NCBI RefSeq assembly: GCF_000282215.1
Contig: NZ_AKJS01000187.1
Location: forward strand, 1-64,000
Origin: Pseudomonas sp. GM21
GTDB taxonomy: Bacteria; Pseudomonadota; Gammaproteobacteria; Pseudomonadales; Pseudomonadaceae
Direction of reading: 5' to 3'
DNA length: 64,000 nt
Under the pieces are notes generated by a model that made no database searches, was not told the DNA's origin, and saw only the letters and a list, made by a program, of their open reading frames with translations. Of this stretch, positions 43,372 through 54,523 are shown piece by piece. Positions within the stretch are counted from its first letter, which is position 1. Each line of letters begins with the position of its first letter. The position numbers were made by a program, and so were the translations under genes.

Positions 43372-44016
43372 ATGCCAAACAAGAGTTTTCTGCCGGGTCT
43401 CATCCTGGCGTTCTGCGCCGTCGCGTCGCTTGGCTCGGTGGCTGCCGAGCGAAGAGCGCCCTCGCAAAGTAACAGCGCCTCAACCACGCTGATCGAAACC
43501 GCCTCGCGCCAGTATGAAACCGGGCAGTTGGACCAGGCCGCTGCCACGCTGGAGCGTGCCCTGCATATCCAGCCGAACAATCCCGCAACGCTGCATTACC
43601 TCGGCGTGTTGCGTCTTCAGCAGGGGCAGTACCAGCAGGCTGAAACATTGGCGGTGCGCTCGAACATGCGGGTGGGTCGCAACGTCGAGTTACGCAACCG
43701 CAACTTCCAATTGATCCAGGCGGCGCAACAGGCCAAGGCTTCGGGTACCTCACCCAACGCCAGGGACGACGTGGTCGCCGTACAGAAAGGGCTCGAAGAG
43801 GAGGTGCAAAGGCGCCGCGAAGCGGAGTTGCAAGTGGCTTCGGTACAGCCGGCGCCCGTGAACGATGAGGTTGAAATTCCCCGCGGCCACTGGCCGCCGC
43901 CGGGTAAATGCCGCATCTGGTTTCCCGATCGCCCGCCGGGGCATCAGCCGGCACCTGGCAAGTGCAAGAAGCTGCGAGATCGTGTTCCTTTAGGGGCTTA
44001 CCTGGTGCGCGGGTGA
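43372..44016 (+). CDS. Exported TPR protein with a C-terminal PPGKCRIWFP motif
   Basis: This protein has 214 residues if started at ATG 43372, which begins directly with a signal peptide (SFLPGLILAFCAVASLGSVAA); ATG 43321 has a better ribosome site but adds 17 residues. Residues 45-110 form about one and a half tetratricopeptide repeats (YETGQLDQAAATLERALHIQPNNPATLHYLGVLRLQQGQYQQAE). The end carries WPPPGKCRIWFPDRPPGHQP and a second APGKCKKL, a Cys-Trp-Pro motif seen in several small proteobacterial envelope proteins. It is probably a periplasmic scaffold. The gene is unlinked to others in the same direction. Confidence 0.72.
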   Translation: MPNKSFLPGLILAFCAVASLGSVAAERRAPSQSNSASTTLIETASRQYETGQLDQAAATLERALHIQPNNPATLHYLGVLRLQQGQYQQAETLAVRSNMRVGRNVELRNRNFQLIQAAQQAKASGTSPNARDDVVAVQKGLEEEVQRRREAELQVASVQPAPVNDEVEIPRGHWPPPGKCRIWFPDRPPGHQPAPGKCKKLRDRVPLGAYLVRG

Positions 44017-44147
44017 GTTGCTGAGTGTGATTTTTCGTTTTGTTAGCCAATTAAAATGTTATGAGCTAATAACTTTGTATTTATAGCTTTTCTCCATGTT
44101 TTACATGGGCTTTGTTATATGTCCCTCCTTATATCTTTAGAATAATT

Positions 44148-44161
44148 TGTGATTAGTCACA
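44148..44161. promoter_or_regulatory. Perfect dyad before the organosulfur operon
   Basis: TGTGA-TTAG-TCACA lies 59 bp upstream of the first gene in a very AT-rich promoter region (44040-44219). The arms match Crp/Vfr half-sites, but the spacer is 4 rather than 6 bases, so the regulator is uncertain. Confidence 0.4.
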
Positions 44162-44219
44162 GCTGCTTTTATGTCTTTATGATCTGTTCCACACAACTCG
44201 TGAGACAGGGGGTAGCTCG

Positions 44220-45131
44220 ATGGCCATTCAAATCAAACCGGTCGCTGGTCGAATTGGTGCACAACTGGAAGGTGTGAAGTTAGGTGGTCACATCAGTGCT
44301 GAAGATTTCGAATTTATTAACCACGCATTGCTGAAATATAAAGTGCTGTTCTTTCGCAACCAACATCTGGATGACGCCGAGCACGAAGCTTTTTCCCGGC
44401 GCTTCGGTGATCAGGTACCGCATCCGACCGTACGTTCTGCTGAACAAAGCGCCGCCATTCTGCACCTGGACGCCAAGGAAACCCGCGCCAATTCCTGGCA
44501 CACCGATGTCACCTTTGTTGCCAATTACCCGAAAATTTCCATCTTGCGCGGTGTGGTTATTCCACCTTATGGCGGCGATACGGTGTGGGCCAATACTGCA
44601 GCGGCCTACGCCGACTTGCCGGAACCCTTGAAACTACTGGCTGATAGTTTGCGCGCGTTGCACACCAACTTATATGACTATGCGACGCCGCGTAATACCA
44701 GTGAGGCGGGCCTCAAACGTTATCGCGAGCAATTCACTGCTGAAGTTTACGAAACCGAACATCCTTTAGTGCGGGTGCATCCCGATTCGGGTGAAAGAAG
44801 TTTGTTGTTGGGGCACTTTGTCAAACAGATACAGGGAGTAAATCACAACGATTCGAAACAACTGATTCGCCTGTTCCACGACCGTATTACCCATGTCGAC
44901 AACACCGTGCGCTGGCACTGGGAGGAGGGCGATGTGGTGATTTGGGATAACCGCGCCACGCAGCACATCGCGGTCAACGACTACGGCGATGCTCCGCGCA
45001 TCGTGCGCCGGACCACCATTGACGGTGATGTGCCGGTCGGGGTGGATGGTCGCTTGAGCCAGGCGCTCAAGCCAAGCCCGGATACCCGCTCGCCGAAAAC
45101 CGAAGCCGACAAAAAACACCTCGCCGCCTGA
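44220..45131 (+). CDS. TauD/AtsK-type alpha-ketoglutarate-dependent dioxygenase
   Basis: This is a 303-residue Fe(II)/2-oxoglutarate enzyme. The metal ligands are H94 and D96 in SWHTDVTF and a distal His in RATQHIAVNDYG (about 248). The Arg in PRIVRRTTIDGDVPVG binds 2-oxoglutarate. The C-terminal RRTTIDGDVPVGVDG is closer to alkylsulfatase AtsK than to TauD (from memory). It would release sulfite or sulfate from an organosulfur compound. It opens an operon with a sulfonate-type ABC transporter and a flavin monooxygenase. Such operons are induced by sulfur starvation. Confidence 0.9.
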   Translation: MAIQIKPVAGRIGAQLEGVKLGGHISAEDFEFINHALLKYKVLFFRNQHLDDAEHEAFSRRFGDQVPHPTVRSAEQSAAILHLDAKETRANSWHTDVTFVANYPKISILRGVVIPPYGGDTVWANTAAAYADLPEPLKLLADSLRALHTNLYDYATPRNTSEAGLKRYREQFTAEVYETEHPLVRVHPDSGERSLLLGHFVKQIQGVNHNDSKQLIRLFHDRITHVDNTVRWHWEEGDVVIWDNRATQHIAVNDYGDAPRIVRRTTIDGDVPVGVDGRLSQALKPSPDTRSPKTEADKKHLAA

Positions 45132-45165
45132 CAAGCGAGCCTCATGGACACAAGGAAGGTTGTAT

Positions 45166-46275
45166 ATGGAACTCAAAGGTATTGCCCTGTTTCACAAACG
45201 CAGCATCGCTGCGGCACTGGCGGCGCTTTTTGCAATACCCCTGGCCCAGGCCGATGTATTGCGCGTTGGTGTAGCGACAGCCGGCGGCGGTGATCCGGTA
45301 ACGTTCAGCGGCTCGCCCCTGGCCATCGTGCGCAATCAGCAACTGCTGGAAAAGGCTTTTGCTGGCACCGGGACCGAAGTGCAGTGGTTCTTTTTCAAGG
45401 GGGCTGGTCCGGCGGTAAACGAAGCCTTGTCTAACCAGCAACTCGACTTTGCCTACCAGGGCGATCTGCCCGCCGTCGTCGGGCGCTCCAATGGACTGGA
45501 CACCAAGCTGCTGGCCGCACTGGGCGTACGTGCCAATCTTTACCTGGCTGTTCCCAAGGGATCAGATATCAAAAGCATCGAGGATCTGAAAGGCAAGAAG
45601 GTGGCGATCTTTCGTGGTACCAACGGCCATCTGGTGACGATCAATCTGTTGGCCGAGCATGGTCTTACCGACCGCGATATCAAGGTCATCAACCTCGATA
45701 CCGGCAGCACCCAGGCTGCCTTGGTTTCCAATGGAGTAGATGCCGCATTTGGCGGTCGCGAGTTGTTCAAGCTGCGCGATAAAGGCCTGATCGACATCGT
45801 TTACGACAACCCCACTCAGGATGTGCGCTACACCCGGCAGACGGCACTGGTTGTACGGGGTGCCTATGAAAAAGAACATCCGGACAACGTGCAAAAAGTC
45901 GTCGACACGCTAGTGGATGCGGCGAAATGGACGTCGGAGGACAGTAATCGTGACGCGGTTTTCACGGAATGGGCCAAGAGTAATGAGCCGGCAGAATCTC
46001 TACGCGCCGACTTTACCGGGGTCAAAATCAGGGATAGAGCCTCGCCGCTGGTCGACGACTTCCTGCTTGGCCGCTATAAGGCCGTGGCGGATCAAGCCAA
46101 GGAAGAAAAGCTCATCCGTCGCCCCGTCAGTATCGATGGCTGGTTCGAGACCCGCTATTTGCAAAAATCCCTCAAAACCAAAGGCCTTGAGAACTACTGG
46201 ACGCCCTACGGTCCGGATGGCAAACAGCCGGCGGGTAATGCAGTAGCGGCCGCGACCAGCAAGCAAGGGAGCTAG
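45166..46275 (+). CDS. Aliphatic sulfonate/sulfate-ester ABC transporter substrate-binding protein
   Basis: This 369-residue protein starts at ATG 45166 (AAGGAAGG upstream; a TTG two codons earlier is also possible). The signal peptide ends IPLAQA. The mature part is SsuA/TauA/AtsR-like, with TEVQWFFFKGAGPAVNEALSNQQLDFAYQGDLPAVVGRSNG as ligand loop, then DLKGKKVAIFRGTNGH. It delivers sulfonates or sulfate esters to the two permeases encoded downstream. The overlap with other ligand classes is small, but the exact compound is unknown. Confidence 0.88.
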   Translation: MELKGIALFHKRSIAAALAALFAIPLAQADVLRVGVATAGGGDPVTFSGSPLAIVRNQQLLEKAFAGTGTEVQWFFFKGAGPAVNEALSNQQLDFAYQGDLPAVVGRSNGLDTKLLAALGVRANLYLAVPKGSDIKSIEDLKGKKVAIFRGTNGHLVTINLLAEHGLTDRDIKVINLDTGSTQAALVSNGVDAAFGGRELFKLRDKGLIDIVYDNPTQDVRYTRQTALVVRGAYEKEHPDNVQKVVDTLVDAAKWTSEDSNRDAVFTEWAKSNEPAESLRADFTGVKIRDRASPLVDDFLLGRYKAVADQAKEEKLIRRPVSIDGWFETRYLQKSLKTKGLENYWTPYGPDGKQPAGNAVAAATSKQGS

Positions 46276-46279
46276 ACCA

Positions 46280-47185
46280 ATGGCCAGGGCACAGACCGTC
46301 AAACTGGAACCGTACGCAGCGCCGGGATTTCCTGGCGATAACGTCAAACGTTTGCCACCGTCACCGGCCCGGCCAGTACGCAAGATTGAAGTGCCGCGTC
46401 AGTCAGCCTGGTCCGTCAGTCTGGTGGACAAGGCCTTGCCCTGGCTGTTGCCGCTGGTTTTGCTTGGCTTATGGTACTTGGGGGTGGAGCGGGGCTGGCT
46501 TTCCGAGCAGGTGCTTCCCCCGCCAGTGTACGTTTACCAGACGTTGTCGGACCTGGTCACCAGCGGTGATCTGTGGCTGAACACGTCTGCGAGCCTGCAG
46601 CGGGTGGTCGTCGGATTTACATTGGGCGCCTTCACCGGCGTGGCACTGGGACTGGCGATGGGACTGTCCAGGACTGTCGAGGATTATCTCTTACCCACCT
46701 TCAATGCACTGGTGCAAATACCGGTACTGGGCTGGTTGCCCTTTGCCCTGTTGCTGTTCGGCATCGGCGAGACGCTCAAGTATGTGCTGATTGCCAAGGC
46801 GGCCCTGGTGCCGATCACGCTATGTACTTTGCAGGCTTTCCGCCAGGCACCCAAAGGGTTGTTGGAAGTCGGCCGGGCCTACGGTTTCAGTCCTCGGCAA
46901 AGCGTCACCTCCATTGTTTTGCCTGCGGCTATCCCGACGCTGTTTACCGGTTTACGCCTGGGCTTCACCAAAGCCTGGTTATCGCTGGTCGTGGTCGAGT
47001 TGGTGGCATCGAGTGAAGGGTTGGGCTACCTGATCGTCTATGGGCGTCAGCTGTTTCAACTGGACCTGGTGATGGCGGCTGTTGTCGTGGTGGGTGCGCT
47101 CGGTTTGTTGATTGACCGCGGTTTTGATTACGCGGAGAAACGCCTCAATCGTGGTCGTCCAACTGTCGGGGGGCAGCTGTCATGA
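46280..47185 (+). CDS. Sulfonate-type ABC transporter permease, first of two
   Basis: This 301-residue inner-membrane protein has a cytoplasmic lead of about 45 residues and six hydrophobic segments. The coupling loop is LLEVGRAYGFSPRQSVTSIVLPAAIPTL (EAA motif). It belongs to the SsuC/TauC family and is similar to the next gene product, with which it overlaps by 4 bp. Having two different permeases suggests a heterodimeric channel. It lies 4 bp after the binding protein stop. Confidence 0.9.
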   Translation: MARAQTVKLEPYAAPGFPGDNVKRLPPSPARPVRKIEVPRQSAWSVSLVDKALPWLLPLVLLGLWYLGVERGWLSEQVLPPPVYVYQTLSDLVTSGDLWLNTSASLQRVVVGFTLGAFTGVALGLAMGLSRTVEDYLLPTFNALVQIPVLGWLPFALLLFGIGETLKYVLIAKAALVPITLCTLQAFRQAPKGLLEVGRAYGFSPRQSVTSIVLPAAIPTLFTGLRLGFTKAWLSLVVVELVASSEGLGYLIVYGRQLFQLDLVMAAVVVVGALGLLIDRGFDYAEKRLNRGRPTVGGQLS

Positions 47186-47967
47186 GCGCGGTCTTATCAG
47201 CACGTAGCGGTAGCCATCGATATCGCGGTTGGGTCTTGCCCATTGTCGTCATTGCCGTGTGGTGGGTGGCTTCGAACCAGGGCTGGAGTCAATCGGGGTT
47301 GTTCGTTTCGCCAGAAAAAGTGGCGGCAACGGCCTGGGATCAAATCACCTCCGGCAAATTCTGGCGGGCCATTTCTGCCAGCCTCGCGCGCAACCTCAGT
47401 GGCTTTTTTATCGGGACCACACTGGGCCTGGTGCTGGGTTGCCTGTTGGGCCTGTCGCGGCATTTCGAACGTTTAGTGGGTCCGAGTTTCAACACCTTCA
47501 AGCAAATATCCCTGTTCGCCTGGATCCCGTTGATCTCGGTGTGGTTCGGCCTGGGCGATGTGGCCAAGGTGGTGTTCCTGTCACTGGCAGCACTGGTGCC
47601 GGTGGTGGTCAACACCTGTGACGGTTTGCGCAATGTCCCGCCCAACCTGTTGGAAGTGGCCCGGGTGTACGGCTTCACCCGTTGGCAAACCATCATCGGG
47701 GTAATGTTGCCCGCCGCCTTGCCGTCGATTTTTACCGGGCTTTACCTGGCGCTGGTCTACTCCTGGCTGGCGACCATCGGCGCTGAATACCTGTTGGTAT
47801 CGGGGGAGGGGATCGGCAACACGCTGATTGATGGCAGCGAGCATTTCATGATGGACCTGGTGTTGTTTGGAATGGTGATTATCGGCCTGGTTGGCTGGGG
47901 CCTCAGCGCAGTGGCCCGGACACTTGAGCGGCGGATGCAGCGCCTGTATGGCATCGCACCTCGTTGA
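47182..47967 (+). CDS. Sulfonate-type ABC transporter permease, second of two
   Basis: This 261-residue SsuC-family permease has about six membrane helices. The coupling loop is LLEVARVYGFTRWQTIIGVMLPAALPSI. The start ATG overlaps the previous stop (ATGA), showing translational coupling. It is a paralogue of the preceding protein, shorter at the N-terminus. The two probably pair with one ATPase dimer. Confidence 0.9.
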   Translation: MSAVLSARSGSHRYRGWVLPIVVIAVWWVASNQGWSQSGLFVSPEKVAATAWDQITSGKFWRAISASLARNLSGFFIGTTLGLVLGCLLGLSRHFERLVGPSFNTFKQISLFAWIPLISVWFGLGDVAKVVFLSLAALVPVVVNTCDGLRNVPPNLLEVARVYGFTRWQTIIGVMLPAALPSIFTGLYLALVYSWLATIGAEYLLVSGEGIGNTLIDGSEHFMMDLVLFGMVIIGLVGWGLSAVARTLERRMQRLYGIAPR

Positions 47968-47992
47968 TTGGCACTTTCAAAAGGATCGCAAC

Positions 47993-48757
47993 ATGCTCAA
48001 CAACAGCCTGACCCTGGAAAACATCAGCAAGCGTTTCGCTTCCCGACCGGGTAGCTCGACGCAGTTGCAAGTACTCGACAACATCCAGCTCGACATTGCG
48101 CCTGGCGAGTTCATCAGCATCGTCGGCGCCAGCGGCTGCGGCAAATCCACGCTGCTGCGACTGATTCTTGGCCTGGACGAAGAGTACGACGGGCGCATCC
48201 TGCTGGATGGCAAACCCATCGAAGGCACTGGCCTGGAACGCGGCATCGTGTTTCAGGATCACCGGTTGTTCCCTTGGCTCAACGTCGAGCAGAACGTCGC
48301 GGTCGGGCTCAAGAATTCCCGCCTGAGCGCTGCGCAGAAACGCGAGACCGTGCGCGAGCACATTGAACTGGTCGGCCTGCAAGACTTTATCGATGCCTAC
48401 CCGCATCAGATTTCCGGCGGCATGGCGCAGCGCGTAGCGATAGCCCGCGGCCTGGTCAATCGACCGAGCGTGCTCTTGCTGGATGAACCGCTGGGTGCGC
48501 TCGATGCCTTGACCCGTGCGCGCCTGCAGGGCGAGCTGCAAAACATTTGGGCCAAGGAAAAAATCACCATGATCCTGGTCACCCACGATGTGGATGAGGC
48601 GGTATTCCTGGGCGATCGCGTGGTGGTAATGCAGCCCAACCCAGGGCGCATCCGGCGCATTCTCGACATCGATCTGCCGCGCCCGCGCAACCGCAGTGAC
48701 AGCCGCTTCATCGCCCTGCGCGACGATGTGCTGAGCGATTTCGCCGAGCTGCACTGA
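47993..48757 (+). CDS. Sulfonate-type ABC transporter ATP-binding protein
   Basis: This 254-residue ATPase starts at ATG 47993 (AAAGGATC upstream). Walker A is GASGCGKST (45-53), the Q loop VFQDHRLFPWLNV, the signature ISGGMAQRVAIARGL and Walker B VLLLDEPLGALD. The FQDHRLFPW pattern is typical of SsuB/TauB. It powers uptake through the two permeases just upstream. Confidence 0.92.
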   Translation: MLNNSLTLENISKRFASRPGSSTQLQVLDNIQLDIAPGEFISIVGASGCGKSTLLRLILGLDEEYDGRILLDGKPIEGTGLERGIVFQDHRLFPWLNVEQNVAVGLKNSRLSAAQKRETVREHIELVGLQDFIDAYPHQISGGMAQRVAIARGLVNRPSVLLLDEPLGALDALTRARLQGELQNIWAKEKITMILVTHDVDEAVFLGDRVVVMQPNPGRIRRILDIDLPRPRNRSDSRFIALRDDVLSDFAELH

Positions 48758-48816
48758 GCCTCCACGCCGCGCACAAGCTCCGATTTTTTACGCCTGCTTT
48801 TTTCAAGGAACGGGAA

Positions 48817-50199
48817 ATGTCCGAACGCCAACTCAGCCTCAACCTTTTCATCTACCCAAACGGTCATCACGAAGCCGCCTGGCGTCACCCGCAGTCGGTG
48901 CCGCAAGCGTCCATGGATATTGGCTATTACCAGCAACTGGCGCTACGCGCTGAACGGGAGAAGCTGGATGCGATTTTCTTCGCTGATTCGCCGTCGCTGG
49001 CCGAAAGCGGGCGTGAAGGCCTGCGCATTCGTTTCGAACCCATCACCTGGCTGGCGGCCATTGCCGCGGTGACCCAACGCATTGGTTTGATCGCCACGGC
49101 CAGCACGACCTACAGCGAGCCTTACAACCTGGCCCGCTCGTTCAGTGCGCTGGATCACCTCAGCAAGGGCCGCGCCGGTTGGAACATCGTCACCACGTCC
49201 ATGGCGGCAGCCGCCGCCAATTTTGGCCTGGACCAACATCCTTCGGCTCATGACCGCTATGCCCAGGCCGAAGAATTCGTGCAGGTGGTCGGTGACCTGT
49301 GGGACAGCTGGGAGGACGATGCGCTGGTGCTGGACAAGACGTCCGGGGTGTTTGCCGACAATGACAAGGTGCATTCGATCAACCATGTGGGCACTTACTA
49401 CAAAGTCAAAGGCCCCTTCAACTCGCCGCGCTCCCCCCAGGGGCGACCGGTGCAGGTGCAGGCCGGGTCTTCAGAGGATGGCCGTGATTTCGCCTCCCGA
49501 CATGCCGAAGCGATTTTCACCGCGCACCAGACCCTGCACAGCGCAACCGAATTCGCCAACGATATCCGTGCCCGGGCGAAAGCGGTGGGGCGCGATCCTG
49601 GCCAGCTGAAAATTCTCCCGGGCATCAGCCCGTACATTGGCAGCACCGAAGCTGAAGCCCAGCGCAAATTCGACGAGCTCAACGATCTGGTGCTGCCGCA
49701 TGTTTCACTCGGCCAATTGCGCCGCATGTTGGGGGTCGACCTGTCCGGTCACGATCTGGATGCGCCGTTCCCGCGCCACCTGGTCAATTTCGACAGCAGC
49801 GAGAGCCAGTCCAGTCGCTTCAAACTGATCATCGACATCGTCGACCGCGAGAAACCGACGCTGCGCCAGCTGATCAATCGTCTGGCCGGTGCTCGCGGGC
49901 ATTGGGTGCCGGTCGGTACGCCGGTGCAGATTGCCGACCTGATTGAGCAGTGGTTCCGCAGTGGCGCCGCCGATGGTTTCAATGTGATGCCGCCAGCGTT
50001 CCCCGAGGGCTTTGACGTGTTCCTCGATGAAGTGCTGCCGATCCTGCGCAAGCGTGGGCTGTTCCGCCATGAATATGCGGGCAGTACGCTGCGCGAGCAT
50101 TATGGTCTGAGCCGTCCGGTCTCGCGTTTTGCCCTGGCGCCCGCCGGAGCGACCTTTCCATTGCGCAGCGCAGTGCAATCGATTCCCGACCCTGTTTGA
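48817..50199 (+). CDS. FMNH2-dependent monooxygenase of the NtaA/SnaA/DszA class
   Basis: This 460-residue bacterial-luciferase-fold protein has IYPNGHHEAAWRHPQS near the start, DAIFFADSP, RFEPITWLAAIAAVTQRIGLIATASTTYSEPYNLARSFSALDHLSKGRAGWNIVTT and VQAGSSEDGRDFAS, which mark the NtaA/SnaA/DszA group. It uses reduced FMN from a separate reductase, not seen nearby. Within this operon it probably desulfonates or oxidises an organosulfur compound. It has GGAACGGG upstream. It ends the operon, before a hairpin. Confidence 0.9.
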   Translation: MSERQLSLNLFIYPNGHHEAAWRHPQSVPQASMDIGYYQQLALRAEREKLDAIFFADSPSLAESGREGLRIRFEPITWLAAIAAVTQRIGLIATASTTYSEPYNLARSFSALDHLSKGRAGWNIVTTSMAAAAANFGLDQHPSAHDRYAQAEEFVQVVGDLWDSWEDDALVLDKTSGVFADNDKVHSINHVGTYYKVKGPFNSPRSPQGRPVQVQAGSSEDGRDFASRHAEAIFTAHQTLHSATEFANDIRARAKAVGRDPGQLKILPGISPYIGSTEAEAQRKFDELNDLVLPHVSLGQLRRMLGVDLSGHDLDAPFPRHLVNFDSSESQSSRFKLIIDIVDREKPTLRQLINRLAGARGHWVPVGTPVQIADLIEQWFRSGAADGFNVMPPAFPEGFDVFLDEVLPILRKRGLFRHEYAGSTLREHYGLSRPVSRFALAPAGATFPLRSAVQSIPDPV

Positions 50200-50212
50200 T
50201 CTGATTGGAGGA

Positions 50213-50258
50213 TCAGCGGGAGAGCACCTCAAAGTCTGATGAGGCGCTCTCCCGCTGA
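50213..50258. terminator. Long hairpin between convergent monooxygenase and oxidase genes
   Basis: TCAGCGGGAGAGC pairs with GCTCTCCCGCTGA, with a further CTCA/TGAG inner pairing. No T run follows, but the stem is strong and central in the 74-bp convergent gap. Confidence 0.7.
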
Positions 50259-50273
50259 CGTTCTGTTGAAGAC

Positions 50274-53666
<3,393 letters not shown>

Positions 53667-53840
53667 GGTCTTCCCCTCGCAACATGCCAAATGGCGAAAC
53701 CCGCCGTCCCCACCGGAAACGACAGTTACTGCGTTGCGAGGGTTGTGGCAAAAGTCGGGCCAACGGCAAAAAGGAGGTAAAAGTCCAGATTTATTAGGAG
53801 GTTAATTGGGAGTGTTTCTCAAATGAAACAACTGAGTGGT

Positions 53841-53854
53841 GGGGGATATTCCTC
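53841..53854. promoter_or_regulatory. Motif shared with oxidase copy 1 promoter
   Basis: GGGGGATATTCCTC differs by one base from 25752-25765 and has the same orientation and a similar distance to the ATG (175 and 158 bp). It is probably a common activator site. Confidence 0.5.
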
Positions 53855-53938
53855 GAAATAGGTGGCTTTTTGCCTGAGTGGGTGGGGAACAACCTGTTTA
53901 GGGGGAGGGAAGTTCTGCTTGTGATCTGTAAACATTTG

Positions 53939-53949
53939 TCGTCGTACAA
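53939..53949. promoter_or_regulatory. GntR/FadR-type operator candidate, distal
   Basis: TCGTCGTACAA fits TNGTNNNACNA. With its flanks (53937-53950) it is the exact inverted copy of 54130-54143 over 14 bases. Confidence 0.45.
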
Positions 53950-54130
53950 CACAGCTGAAGGCTCCAAGACCCCACCTCCCATCGTCAACGCGCGTCAATT
54001 CGGATCGTTGAAGCCCCTGAAGCTACCGAGTTCTGTAAGAAATCGTAATTTTCACAAGGGGGCTTCATCAAGACCAACGGCTATTTTCGATATTGACAGC
54101 CCGACATGTAACTAGATATAAAAGGCACAG

Positions 54131-54141
54131 TTGTACGACGA
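54131..54141. promoter_or_regulatory. GntR/FadR-type operator candidate, proximal
   Basis: TTGTACGACGA fits TNGTNNNACNA, about 390 bp before the MFS gene. Paired with the distal site 190 bp away, it could allow looping by a GntR regulator of sugar-acid use. Confidence 0.45.
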
Positions 54142-54194
54142 CAGACGATACGTCGGCTGTCATGCCAAAAAATAAAAAGAGTGTCGGCCCCAAC

Positions 54195-54314
54195 ATGAAA
54201 TCAACTTGCGTACTCATCCCCCTCAGCGTCGCTTCCTCTGGCCTGATCTTGTCTGCTTGCGCGCCCGCACAGTCAGTTCCGTCGCAGGCGACCGTCCCGC
54301 CAAACCCCTGCTAG
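54195..54314 (+). CDS. Possible 39-residue lipoprotein
   Basis: The frame starts at ATG 54195 and has a hydrophobic segment followed by a lipobox-like LILSAC, then a short Pro/Ala/Ser tail. The ribosome site is poor. It may be a real small lipoprotein, or the 5-prime scrap of a longer gene, since the sequence after the stop has no sensible continuation. It precedes the MFS gene by 209 bp. Confidence 0.35.
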   Translation: MKSTCVLIPLSVASSGLILSACAPAQSVPSQATVPPNPC

Positions 54315-54523
54315 TACTCGCTACACACCCGGCTCCAGCCACCAGCAATTGCACTGCGCGTAATGCAACTGGCGGCGGGGTACAGCATAAGTTGATCGCA
54401 AGACCCGGCTGATTCTGACCAGCCTTGGCGCGGACTCTTCGCGTTTTGGCGATGCTCTACGACACAACTGATCTCGCTTGAAACCGAGAGATCATCACCA
54501 CAATCCAATAATAAAGTGATGCC

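Larger units (their letters stand above)
53667..54194. other. 528-bp gap upstream of oxidase copy 2, with shared motif and two GntR-like sites
   Basis: It contains GGGGGATATTCCTC at 53841-53854, which matches the copy 1 motif. Further out lie two sites of the FadR/GntR pattern TNGTNNNACNA (53939-53949 and 54131-54141). No frame here looks coding. The left part is the oxidase promoter, the right part belongs to the MFS gene. Confidence 0.6.
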
